A DNA stretch of 59,494 nucleotides from Candidatus Woesearchaeota archaeon (lineage in GTDB: Archaea > Nanobdellota > Nanobdellia > Woesearchaeales > UBA9642): NCBI GenBank assembly GCA_016928115.1, contig JAFGLI010000006.1, positions 1 to 59,494 on the forward strand. Direction: 5' to 3'. Positions 7,796 through 14,900 of the stretch are shown here, piece by piece. Position numbers and translations under genes: made by a program. Positions within the stretch are counted from its first letter, which is position 1; every line of letters begins with the position of its first letter. Under the pieces are notes generated by a model. The model was not told the DNA's origin, made no database searches, and worked only from the letters and a program-made list of their open reading frames with translations.

Positions 7796-7912
7796 GCCTA
7801 GGTCGCATAACCTGGTATTGCGCCAGCTTGGAAAGCTGGTCCCTCTGGGATTCCCGGAAACCTTTTAGGAAAATGTCTTAAGGGTTGGGAAATTCAAATC
7901 CGGGCCTAGGCG
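7796..7912 (+). tRNA. tRNA-Ser(GGA) with a non-canonical intron
   Basis: The cloverleaf folds completely once a 35-nt intron is removed. Acceptor GCCTAGG (7796-7802) pairs with CCTAGGC (7905-7911), with discriminator G. The D stem is GCA/TGC with an 11-nt loop containing GG. The anticodon stem is CCAGC/GCTGG with loop TTGGAAA, anticodon GGA at 7830-7832. The 13-nt variable arm (TCCC-TCT-GGGA-TT) has the class II stem expected of tRNA-Ser. The T stem is CCCGG (7853-7857) with CCGGG (7900-7904). The T loop TTCAAAT begins at 7893, so 7858-7892 must be spliced out. The mature exons total 82 nt. A T-run follows as terminator. Confidence 0.93.
7858..7892 (+). other. 35-nt tRNA intron at position 53/54 with bulge-helix-bulge
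   Basis: The cloverleaf requires joining ...CCCGG to TTCAAAT. The same junctions fall out independently from a bulge-helix-bulge reading. The central 4-bp helix is TCCC (7852-7855)/GGGA (7887-7890). The 5' bulge is GGA, cut after GG. The 3' bulge is AAT, cut after AA. The inner helix is AACC (7859-7862)/GGTT (7883-7886). The outer helix is weak, so this is a relaxed motif. EndA, the splicing enzyme, is encoded at 27.8 kb. Confidence 0.82.
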
Positions 7913-7923
7913 TTTTTCTTTAT
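7901..7923 (+). repeat. 23-bp direct repeat, copy 1 (tRNA 3' end plus T-run)
   Basis: The last bases of tRNA-Ser and its terminator (CGGGCCTAGGCGTTTTTC...) recur exactly at 7997-8019, 96 bp away. The repeat covers part of the T stem, the whole 3' acceptor strand and the T-rich trailer. The geometry resembles an attachment site or a small tandem duplication. Confidence 0.9.
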
Positions 7924-7996
7924 TTAAGGGCTTGACGAACGAAGTGAGGAAACCCTTGGTTTTAGTCAAGTTTTTAATGAAATGTCCAAAAACTTG
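7924..7996 (+). other. structured spacer between tRNA 3'-end repeats
   Basis: This 73-bp spacer contains interleaved complementary segments: AAGGG (7926-7930) with CCCTT (7953-7957), and CTTGAC (7931-7936) with GTCAAG (7965-7970), the arrangement of an H-type pseudoknot. An alternative pairing joins CAAGTTTTT (7967-7975) with AAAAACTTG (7987-7995). It could be a small RNA, a processing or termination element, or a scar. No ORF is present. Confidence 0.45.
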
Positions 7997-8019
7997 CGGG
8001 CCTAGGCGTTTTTCTTTAT
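7997..8019 (+). repeat. 23-bp direct repeat, copy 2
   Basis: This is an exact copy of 7901-7923. It carries only the acceptor 3' strand and trailer, with no T loop, so it is not a functional tRNA exon. Confidence 0.9.
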
Positions 8020-8079
8020 CAAAAATATAATGAATAATTCAGAAACAATCCTCAGAAAACAATACCAGAATTTTAGATA

Positions 8080-8580
8080 TTAATATTTATACATATTAAG
8101 ATAACCTTTTATTTTATCCTTTATGTCTTCATAATCACTCAGGGCCTTTCTTTCAAATTTTCTAGTGTATGACTTATATATAAACTTATCAAAAATAGTC
8201 CTAAGAAAATAATAAAGCGGCCTGTTCTGCAAAATATTTTCCCAATCTGTAACCAAAAACAAATCAAATATCATATCCACCTTTCCTTTATTGTAAATCT
8301 CTTTTATCCCGTCTCTCTCAACTTCAACATCTTTTATTTCACTGAAAATCATAAATATCCTTATCTCTATTTTAGCATAATCTGATATTAATTTAAATGG
8401 CCTTGCCTCAATAATAATTTGTTTTCCTGTATCATAATGCTCCTGATAATTCTTTAATTCCTGATGGTCATAGCCCATTTCATAGCACCATTTTTCTATA
8501 AGGTCATATAATTCCTTTACCTTGAAAAGACCTATATAGGACAGGCTTTCTCCTTCCACGATATTTTTTATTGCAGTCAT
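8080..8580 (-). CDS. hypothetical protein, paralogue family A member 1
   Basis: This 166-residue protein matches no family I can name. It shares a layout with the adjacent gene (8623-9159) and the gene at 52409. Common points are a start strand, a helix LYDLIEKWCYEMGYD, alternating strands (EARPFKLISDYAKIEIRIFMIFSEI), the segment GKVDMIFDLFLVTDWENIL, then LRTIFDKFIYKSYTRKFERKALSDYEDI and a C-terminal helix. The Asp-x(2,4)-W-E-x-I/H region is the best shared landmark. No membrane segment, signal or metal motif is seen. The TATA-like region between the two genes suggests separate transcription. Confidence 0.6.
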   Translation of the reverse strand: MTAIKNIVEGESLSYIGLFKVKELYDLIEKWCYEMGYDHQELKNYQEHYDTGKQIIIEARPFKLISDYAKIEIRIFMIFSEIKDVEVERDGIKEIYNKGKVDMIFDLFLVTDWENILQNRPLYYFLRTIFDKFIYKSYTRKFERKALSDYEDIKDKIKGYLNMYKY

Positions 8581-8622
8581 TATTATATTACATTTGATTA
8601 ATATAATATTTAGTTTATATAT

Positions 8623-9159
8623 TTAACCTATCTTTTGCCTGAATGCCTCTGACTCTGCATATAAATCAAGTATTTTTTTTAAATCATTTATAAACATAAC
8701 TGTCTCATAATGAACATAATCCGCGAATACACAATTAGTCATCCTGCCCTTAACAGTTCTCCTTAGAAAATATTTTAATTTCTGGGCAACGGCCCCGTGC
8801 TCCATTATATTATCATAATCCTCGACAACCCATGTATCAATAATAAATCTTATTCTTCCCTTATATATTGATTTATTGTTTTTTGTCTTGTCTTTTATAG
8901 GTATAAGCCCCCATCCTTTTATTGCAACAGATATCTGAAACATATAATATTCATCAATCTTTCTTTCTGCAGTTATAGCACATTCTAGTTTATTCGTACC
9001 CTCGACAGAATCAGGTTTATCTTTATATGTAGTTTCATGAATATCATAACGCTTATTTTTAAACCAGGCTTTTATAAAACCATATACTTCAGACCAATTA
9101 ACTACTCCCTTAATTTTTATTATTCTTGAAAAATTTGAAGGATATATGGCTTCTCCCAT
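8623..9159 (-). CDS. hypothetical protein, paralogue family A member 2
   Basis: Residues 1-178 follow the plan of the neighbour at 8080: VYGFIKAWFKNKRYDIHE, a strand-rich core (CAITAERKIDEYYMFQISVAIKGWG), GRIRFIIDTWVVEDYDNIMEHG, LKYFLRRTVKGRMTNCVFADYVHYET and a final helix. It is most likely an old duplication. The shared pattern G-x(2-3)-I-x-F-x(8,10)-D-x-W/D-x-I suggests a soluble alpha/beta domain. The function is unknown and no catalytic motif stands out. Confidence 0.6.
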   Translation of the reverse strand: MGEAIYPSNFSRIIKIKGVVNWSEVYGFIKAWFKNKRYDIHETTYKDKPDSVEGTNKLECAITAERKIDEYYMFQISVAIKGWGLIPIKDKTKNNKSIYKGRIRFIIDTWVVEDYDNIMEHGAVAQKLKYFLRRTVKGRMTNCVFADYVHYETVMFINDLKKILDLYAESEAFRQKIG

Positions 9160-9222
9160 ATATATTAAAAATGCCTGAGAAGTTATATAAAGTTTTTGTT
9201 TTTAATAGTTGTATACACAAAA

Positions 9223-11121
9223 CTATTTTATCCTTACAGCCTCAAGATTCCTTGGAGCCTGTGTCTCTATATGGAATTTCTTGTGTATGGAGCTTGCCAA
9301 ATCAAGGGTTTTTGAGTTTTCACCGTGGTTTATTACAACCTTTCTGGGCCTTGGATTGCATCTTTTTATGAAATTCATCAGCTCTATCCTGTCTGAATGT
9401 CCTGAAACCTGTATTGTCTCTACATCCATCTTTAACTGCAGCATTTCCTGTTTCTGCCCTTCCCTGAATGCTATCTCTCTTTCGCCTCTCTGGATTCTTC
9501 TTCCCATAGAGCCTTTTCCCTGATAACATGAAAAAATCAGCGTGTTTTTAGGATTATCTCCTAACTGTCTTATATATTCAACAGAAGGTCCCCCTACCAG
9601 CATACCGCTTGTGGCAAGAATTATGCATGGTCCCTCATTCTCAATAAGGTCTTTTCTCTCTTTCTGGCTTCCTATCCTTTTAATATTAGGCATTAAAAAA
9701 GGATTGTTGTCCTTGTTGAATATCTGCTCTCTTATACTTTTATTAAGGAATTTAGGATAAGCAGTATGTATTGCAGTTATGTCCCAGACAAGACCATCTA
9801 TGTAAATAGGAATCTCTTTTTTTATTTTATTGTTCCTTATAAGCTCCTCAATAGTCACAATAATCTCCTGGGCCCTTCCTGAACCAAGAACAGGCAATAA
9901 TACTTTGCCTTTTCTTTCAATAGTACTATTTATCAATTGTGCAAGCAACTCTTTCTCTTCCTCAGGAGAACTCATCTTGTCATTCCTTCCGCCGTAGGTT
10001 GCTTCAATCATAAGTGTTTCCAGCCTAGGGAACTTAGTGACTGCCGGGCTTAAAAGATGGGTTTTTCCGTATTTCAGGTCGCCAGTATAAAGAATATTGT
10101 GAAGCCCATTACCTACATGTAAATGAACCATGCTGCTCCCTAAAATATGACCTGCATTATATAATGTAATCCTCACATCGGGAGTTACATCTGTAACCTG
10201 GTCATAATCCAAGGTAATGGTGTGCTTAACCATTTCCTTAACCTCTTTTGAGGTATATATAGGGTCCTGTGCATTCCATTTCTGTATTTTTATAAAGTCT
10301 AATTGTAATAATGCCATAACATCCCTTGTTGGAGCAGTGCAGTAAACAGGCCCTTTGTAACCGAACTTGAACAAATAAGGAATCAAGCCCGTATGGTCCA
10401 TATGTGCATGTGAAACAATCACTGCATCAAGCTCATCTATCTTGAATTCAGGCGATTCTAGGTAAGGATACATCTCATCTTCTGAGGCTGCAACATCTAT
10501 GCCACAATCCAGTAATACTCTTGATTCAGGAGTCTGCAACAGTATAGCGGACCTTCCTACTTGTCTTGCTCCGCCCAGATAGGTAATCCTTATCCACTCC
10601 TCTTTTTTCTTTCTCAGCCAGCCGTTGTAAATCCTTTTTCCTGTGCTGTTCAGGAATTTTCTCCTGTAATCATTATTCTGGTAAAGAACATTCCTGATAT
10701 TGTCAATAATCTTTGATTTTATGGGAGGAGTTCTCTGTATTATAGGAACCCAGAATGTCTCTTCCTTTATTTTCTGCAGGTTTTCCCCTTCCTTGCCTAT
10801 TGCAATACCTGGTTTTTCAACCTCAAGGATAACATTTGAACGCTGTGGGTCAAATATCATATTTGAAATCTCTGCCTCATCAGAGATTATTTTTTTTATT
10901 ATCTTTTCTGCCTTTTCCTGGTCCATTGTGACCTCAGGGTCAGGCTTTAACTCAACCCTTTTTTTTATCTTATTGACTATCTCTTTTATCAGGCCACCGT
11001 CATCTAGGAAAAAGTCCTTGTCTTTTGTGTAAAGGACTATGTTTGCTCCCTCAAAACCGGCAGAGCTTATCTTGCCTGCAGGCAAATCATTCTTTATTTC
11101 CTCTATAATGTTAGACTCCAT
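9223..11121 (-). CDS. fttA: transcription termination factor FttA / aCPSF1 (beta-CASP RNase)
   Basis: The 632 residues show the full archaeal CPSF1 layout. Two KH-type domains occupy residues 1 to ~145, including EKPGIAIGKEGENLQKI. A metallo-beta-lactamase core follows with HAHMDHTGLIPYL, and then a beta-CASP domain. Later ligands and motifs are visible: NAGHILGSS, YTGDLKYG, MIEATYG, LATSGMLVGGPS, VSGHSDR and VINHGE. FttA is the archaeal 3'-end nuclease that terminates transcription at U-rich sites. Length matches the family (~630-640). It lies downstream of psmB on the same strand with its own upstream AT-rich region. The short ORFs across it are shadows. Confidence 0.96.
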   Translation of the reverse strand: MESNIIEEIKNDLPAGKISSAGFEGANIVLYTKDKDFFLDDGGLIKEIVNKIKKRVELKPDPEVTMDQEKAEKIIKKIISDEAEISNMIFDPQRSNVILEVEKPGIAIGKEGENLQKIKEETFWVPIIQRTPPIKSKIIDNIRNVLYQNNDYRRKFLNSTGKRIYNGWLRKKKEEWIRITYLGGARQVGRSAILLQTPESRVLLDCGIDVAASEDEMYPYLESPEFKIDELDAVIVSHAHMDHTGLIPYLFKFGYKGPVYCTAPTRDVMALLQLDFIKIQKWNAQDPIYTSKEVKEMVKHTITLDYDQVTDVTPDVRITLYNAGHILGSSMVHLHVGNGLHNILYTGDLKYGKTHLLSPAVTKFPRLETLMIEATYGGRNDKMSSPEEEKELLAQLINSTIERKGKVLLPVLGSGRAQEIIVTIEELIRNNKIKKEIPIYIDGLVWDITAIHTAYPKFLNKSIREQIFNKDNNPFLMPNIKRIGSQKERKDLIENEGPCIILATSGMLVGGPSVEYIRQLGDNPKNTLIFSCYQGKGSMGRRIQRGEREIAFREGQKQEMLQLKMDVETIQVSGHSDRIELMNFIKRCNPRPRKVVINHGENSKTLDLASSIHKKFHIETQAPRNLEAVRIK

Positions 11122-11204
11122 TTTTATCTACACACAAATTCAAAAAATATTATAATTTAAGATTTTTTTGAGATCAAATTTTTATAACAAAAGATTTAAT
11201 AAAA

Positions 11205-11840
11205 TTAATTATTATCCGGCTTTTTATTCTCAACAAGTCTTTGTATGCCGTCCTTGTTTATCAACACCATATCTATGCCGTTCCCTGAAGCACTGTCCCT
11301 CTTTAAAGCAGAATTAATAGCCTTCAATGCCATATCCTTAGCTTCAGTTTTTGACATGTTTTCTTTGTATTCAGACTCCAACAAACCGTAAACCATGGGG
11401 CTTCCTGAGCCTGAAGCAACAAAATCCTTTACTTCGTTCATGGAGCCGTCAGGGTAAATCTCATAAAGGTGATTCTCATATTTGTCATTGCCTGCAAAAA
11501 GAAAATGGCTTATGCCCGGAATCATGGACATTTTTCTTATGTTATAATAAACCATTCCTGCAAGAAGATTGGCTGCCTCTTTTGTAGTAAGCATTCTCCC
11601 CGACTTCAGGCTTTTAAGCTTTAATTCTCCCCTTAGACCTTTTACTAACATTTGGACATCAGAAACAGTTCCTGCAGTAGTCACTGCCATTTTATCATTT
11701 ATAGGTATGATCTTCTCTGCCTCTTTGCTGGCTATGAAATTTCCGGCTGTTGCTCTCTTATCTGCAGCAAGTATTATTCCTTCACTGCATTTGATTCCCA
11801 ATGTTGTAGTGCCTGTCTTCAGGCTGTTTTCGCTCATCAT
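11205..11840 (-). CDS. psmB: proteasome subunit beta
   Basis: This 211-residue precursor has a short propeptide ending TG before TTTLGIKC, so the catalytic Thr is about residue 11 after self-cleavage. LAADKRATAG supplies the Asp17-type residue and SKEAEKI the Lys33-type residue. SGSGSPMVYGLLE and KDMALKAINSALKRDSASGNGIDM are the standard C-terminal signatures. It forms the inner beta rings of the 20S proteasome. No alpha-subunit gene is visible in this window. Two adjacent Met codons start the frame; either could be used. Confidence 0.96.
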   Translation of the reverse strand: MMSENSLKTGTTTLGIKCSEGIILAADKRATAGNFIASKEAEKIIPINDKMAVTTAGTVSDVQMLVKGLRGELKLKSLKSGRMLTTKEAANLLAGMVYYNIRKMSMIPGISHFLFAGNDKYENHLYEIYPDGSMNEVKDFVASGSGSPMVYGLLESEYKENMSKTEAKDMALKAINSALKRDSASGNGIDMVLINKDGIQRLVENKKPDNN

Positions 11841-11952
11841 AACACCTTTTGTTTATTTTTATTTCTTCATTTAGATATTATTTAACTCTTAAAGAATTAT
11901 CTTTTCAATCTGTGAAATCGCTCTTTATTTATAAATGTTATTGTTTTTAGGA

Positions 11953-12438
11953 TTATTTTTTCTTTTTAGAGGATTTAGCTTTAGCTTTTTTATTTTCAGA
12001 TGATTTTTCAGTCTTTTTCTTTGTTTTGGCTTTTTTATCATCTTTTTGCTCTTTGTTTTCGGGTTTTTTTGGCTTGCTGTCTTTTTTCTTTGCTCCGCTT
12101 AATTTCTCCTTTATTTCCTCAATCTTTCCTTCAGGAGCCTTTTTCTTTTCCTCTGTCTCTAGGGATTTTCCCTCAAGGTTTACATAAGCTATGTTATCTT
12201 TTTTAATTACATCAACCCTGACATGGTGTGGCGGATTTTTAATGCCTTTTTTCCACAAATGGTCGTTTAATTCCTTTTTTATCTTTACATTATCTGTTTT
12301 CATATGCTTTTTTATAAATAATTTTAATGTTGAAACTGCTTTTTTTGTTCTTTTATATTTAGGAGTATTTATGAATCCCTTTCTTAAAGGAACATTATAA
12401 GTTCTTTTTATTTCTTTTTCATTGTCTTTAGAAGCCAT
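11953..12438 (-). CDS. rpl31e: 50S ribosomal protein L31e with Lys-rich extension
   Basis: The first ~85 residues are L31e (KRTYNVPLRKGFINTPKYKRTKKAVSTLK, then HLWKKGIKNPPHHVRVDV). The protein then runs on for about 75 residues of Lys/Glu/Pro-rich sequence ending in KSSKKKK, nearly doubling the usual 80-90 residue length. The same tail style occurs on S19e, S3, S4 and P0 in this window. It is co-directional with L39e (9 bases) and S19e, an order common in archaea. Confidence 0.93.
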   Translation of the reverse strand: MASKDNEKEIKRTYNVPLRKGFINTPKYKRTKKAVSTLKLFIKKHMKTDNVKIKKELNDHLWKKGIKNPPHHVRVDVIKKDNIAYVNLEGKSLETEEKKKAPEGKIEEIKEKLSGAKKKDSKPKKPENKEQKDDKKAKTKKKTEKSSENKKAKAKSSKKKK

Positions 12439-12447
12439 TTTATTAAC

Positions 12448-12618
12448 CTAATCTATGTTTGTCCTTCTCCAGGACCTTTTTACTCTTGTGTGCCTTGCGG
12501 GGTGAACCCTCCTGCCCTGGCCGTATTTTTTTGGTATGGTCCAGAAAGGGGCCCATTTTGTTCTCTTGTTTTCCTTTGCAAGCCTTTTCTTTTTCCCCAG
12601 TTTTTTGTATCTTGACAT
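12448..12618 (-). CDS. rpl39e: 50S ribosomal protein L39e
   Basis: This gene is too short for the ORF track (56 residues). I translated the minus strand from the ATG complement at 12616-12618: MSRYKKLGKKKRLAKENKR, then WAPFWTIPKKYGQ, RRVHPARHTRVKRSWRRTNID and stop. It is typical L39e, which lines the peptide exit tunnel. It sits 2 bases after the S19e stop and 9 before L31e, so the three form one operon. Confidence 0.96.
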   Translation of the reverse strand: MSRYKKLGKKKRLAKENKRTKWAPFWTIPKKYGQGRRVHPARHTRVKRSWRRTNID

Positions 12619-12620
12619 TT

Positions 12621-13334
12621 TTATTGTTTTTCAGTTTTTTGCTCTTTAATTGGTTCTTTTTTGATTTCTTCTGATTTAACTTCTTCGGCTGGTTTAGATT
12701 CTGTTTTCTTTTCTTCTAACTGTTCTTTTGTTTCCTCTTTTTTATCTGGTATTTCTGGCTTAATTTCTTTTTCTTCAGGCTTTTTCTCTTCTTTAATGCT
12801 CTCTTTGGGCTTTTCTTCTTCTTTTGGTTTTTCTTCTTTGGATTCTGATTGTTCTGCTGGTTTAGGTTTTTCTGTTTTTGTTTCTTCTTTCTTTTTTGGT
12901 TTTGTATCTTCTTTTTTGGTAATCTTCTTAGTAAATGAGCATTTATCAATCAATGACTGGCCCTGTGGAGTTAAAATCCTTCCTTTATGAGCCCCTTTCT
13001 TGCCTTGTTTAACCAAACCTGCTTTTTCAAGCTGCTGCAGTATGTCCCTGATTATCTTTCCTGAGCCCTTGACAAATTTATCTGGTTGATGTCCTCTGTT
13101 CTTTCTTGTTCCATATTTTGTTCTTAATTTTGAAACTCCTATAGGACCTAAAAAAGCGACATTTTTCAATACTGAAGCTGACCTCAGATACCACCAATCA
13201 TCATCCATTGGAGGCCTTTCTTTGCCGTGGCTTGTTTTTACAAATAAAGTCCATTCAGGCTGCTTTATTACACCTTTTAAAGCCTCAGCCAGATTTTCTA
13301 CCAATTCCATGGTTTTAATATCATACATAGCCAT
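12621..13334 (-). CDS. rps19e: 30S ribosomal protein S19e with long acidic/basic tail
   Basis: Residues 1-~137 match archaeal S19e: WTLFVKTSHGKERPPMDDDWWYLRSASVLK, GVSKLRTKYGTRKNRGHQPDKF and GRILTPQGQSLIDK. About 100 further residues are low-complexity Lys/Glu/Pro repeats, unlike the usual ~150-residue protein. A second in-frame Met at codon 3 could be the true start. The TATA-like element lies about 30 bases before the ATG, so the mRNA is probably near-leaderless. It leads the S19e-L39e-L31e operon. Confidence 0.93.
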   Translation of the reverse strand: MAMYDIKTMELVENLAEALKGVIKQPEWTLFVKTSHGKERPPMDDDWWYLRSASVLKNVAFLGPIGVSKLRTKYGTRKNRGHQPDKFVKGSGKIIRDILQQLEKAGLVKQGKKGAHKGRILTPQGQSLIDKCSFTKKITKKEDTKPKKKEETKTEKPKPAEQSESKEEKPKEEEKPKESIKEEKKPEEKEIKPEIPDKKEETKEQLEEKKTESKPAEEVKSEEIKKEPIKEQKTEKQ

Positions 13335-13354
13335 TTTATGTTCTCTGGAATTTT

Positions 13355-13430
13355 AAGGGGTTTAAAAAGGTTACGAAAATTCTTTAGAATTTTCTAACTT
13401 AGGAAATGTTTTCATTTTCGTAAATTATGG
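13355..13430. promoter_or_regulatory. S19e promoter fused to a two-unit palindrome array
   Basis: On the minus strand CGTAACCTTTTTAAACCCC (BRE and TATA-like) ends about 25-30 bases before the S19e start. Immediately upstream are two palindromes with shared linkers: GAAAATTC/GAATTTTC and GAAATG/CATTTTC, joined by CTAACTTA and bounded by GTTACG and CGTAAATTA. Architecture and linker sequences match the four-unit array upstream of L1. Confidence 0.65.
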
Positions 13431-13479
13431 TAATAAGCAAGAGAAAACAACAAAGATAAACAAACAAAAAATATTATTT

Positions 13480-13683
13480 TTATATTAACCTGTGTCTTAT
13501 GGTTGTAATAAAATATTCCTCTAATTCAACTTCTTTATCTGTAAATGCTTTGTATAATATCTCAGGCTTTCTTATATTATTTTTAAACATTATTTCACAT
13601 ACATCATCAGGAGATACAATAATATAATCATGAGAATCATTGCTTATATTAAATACATGTATGTTTTTTCCTATGGTTTTCAT
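13480..13683 (-). CDS. small hypothetical protein
   Basis: This 67-residue protein overlaps the preceding gene (13680-14222) by 4 bases in the ATGA style, so the two are translationally coupled. It has no recognisable family. It contains HDYIIVSPDDVCEIMF and a C-terminal ELEEYFITTIRHRLI helix. A two-gene coupled layout of a larger and a very small protein is common among toxin-antitoxin-type modules, but no motif supports that here. Confidence 0.5.
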   Translation of the reverse strand: MKTIGKNIHVFNISNDSHDYIIVSPDDVCEIMFKNNIRKPEILYKAFTDKEVELEEYFITTIRHRLI

Positions 13684-14222
13684 TTTAAATACCTTAAGTT
13701 TCTTATCAACCTAGTTGCAATTTCTTTTCCTTCATTATTCGAACTTGGGGTACTTGAAACAAGAATCTTCTCTTTTAAAGAATCGCCTACAATATAAACA
13801 TGTTTGCTTCTACCCTCCAAGTCCAAATCATACTTATTCAATATATCTCTCTGAGAAGAACTAAGATGGTGTGTCCCCCTATAATCTGCAAAAGCATTTT
13901 TTATTTCTCTTTTCTCTTCTTTAGATAATTCTTGTTTATTATTTGGATTATCAATACTAATAAGTTCCCATTCAGCTCTTTTTAATATATGATTAACATA
14001 AAGTATGTCCTCTGAATTTTTTTTATTTTGATAATCATTTACTAAATATTCTAAAAAAAACTTTTTCATATTCTCATCAAATCTTTCTCCTTTATTTTGA
14101 AGATTTCCATACTTAAAGTAAACCCCATCAGGTTCTACAAAAGCATAAAAAATTTCGGAACCATCCATAATTTTAAAAATTGTTTCGTTTTTCTCTTTTC
14201 TTTCTAAAAAAACTTGACACAT
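13680..14222 (-). CDS. hypothetical protein
   Basis: I do not recognise these 180 residues. The N-terminus looks like beta strands (KNETIFKIMDGSEIFYAFVEPDGVYFKYG), the middle is helical (FFLEYLVNDYQNKKNSEDILYVNHILKRAEWELI), and the C-terminus has KHVYIVGDSLKEKILVSS. It is transcribed divergently from the HTH-MNT gene across 144 AT-rich bases and is coupled to the small downstream ORF. Codon use is more AT-rich than in the r-protein genes, compatible with accessory status. Confidence 0.5.
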   Translation of the reverse strand: MCQVFLERKEKNETIFKIMDGSEIFYAFVEPDGVYFKYGNLQNKGERFDENMKKFFLEYLVNDYQNKKNSEDILYVNHILKRAEWELISIDNPNNKQELSKEEKREIKNAFADYRGTHHLSSSQRDILNKYDLDLEGRSKHVYIVGDSLKEKILVSSTPSSNNEGKEIATRLIRNLRYLK

Positions 14223-14347
14223 TTTTTCACCTTAATTATTATTTACTACCATATAGTAATACATATTTATAAATCTTTCGTTTTTATCGTCAATTTTTGG
14301 TAAAAAATAACAGTTTTTTAATTATAATAAAAAGATTTATAAATAAG

Positions 14348-14365
14348 TGTAAGTAATTATTTACA
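14348..14365. promoter_or_regulatory. 18-bp palindrome at the start of the HTH-MNT gene
   Basis: TGTAAGTAATTATTTACA has 8 of 9 complementary half-site pairs. It sits between the TATA box (GATTTATAAATAAG) and the ATG at 14367, covering the expected transcription start. The downstream protein has an N-terminal helix-turn-helix, so autoregulation is a natural inference. Confidence 0.55.
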
Positions 14366-14366
14366 G

Positions 14367-14900
14367 ATGGAAACTAATATAACCATATTAACCCCTTTTT
14401 TTGAGGATCCTGAAAGGAATTTTCATATAAGAGAACTTTCAAGGATAGTAAATATAAACCATACTACAGTAAGAAAATATCTCAAAGAATTTGTAAATAA
14501 AGGATTGTTAAAAACCCAGAAAAAAGGGATTTATGAAACATATGCTATTAATAAAAACAAAAAATTCCTAAATTTAAAGTTATTTTATAATCTAGAAAAG
14601 ATAAGAAAATCAGGAATAGTAGAAGATTTAGAAAAATATTTTGATTATCCTGTTATAGTACTCTTCGGCTCTTATGCTTTTGCTCAGGATAATAAAAAAA
14701 GTGATGTTGATATCTGCATAATTTCATCTTTTGAAAAGGAATTTGAAACTAAAAAATACGAAAAAACACTTAATAAAAAAGTTAGTTTACATATTTTTTC
14801 CGAAAAAACTTGGAAAAGATTAATAAATAAAAATCCAGAATTAGCCAATAATATCTCTAATGGGATTGTTTTATCCGGAGAATTTGAGGTTATGGGATGA
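14367..14900 (+). CDS. winged-helix plus MNT-type nucleotidyltransferase (MntA-like)
   Basis: Residues 1-~65 form a helix-turn-helix (HIRELSRIVNINHTTVRKYLKEFVNKGLL). Residues ~90-177 form a minimal nucleotidyltransferase domain with GSYAFAQDNKKSDVDICII, the GSxA...SDxD pattern carrying the two metal-binding Asp residues. Its stop overlaps the next ORF (a HEPN protein) by 4 bases. MNT-HEPN pairs are toxin-antitoxin modules in which the nucleotidyltransferase AMPylates and silences the HEPN RNase. Fusion of a DNA-binding domain to MNT fits self-regulation, and a palindrome lies just upstream. Confidence 0.85.
   Translation: METNITILTPFFEDPERNFHIRELSRIVNINHTTVRKYLKEFVNKGLLKTQKKGIYETYAINKNKKFLNLKLFYNLEKIRKSGIVEDLEKYFDYPVIVLFGSYAFAQDNKKSDVDICIISSFEKEFETKKYEKTLNKKVSLHIFSEKTWKRLINKNPELANNISNGIVLSGEFEVMG

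Noticed and set aside
7997-8019. Second tRNA 3' segment as an alternative or trans-spliced exon
   Set aside because: It has no T loop or upstream bulge-helix-bulge; only acceptor and trailer are duplicated.
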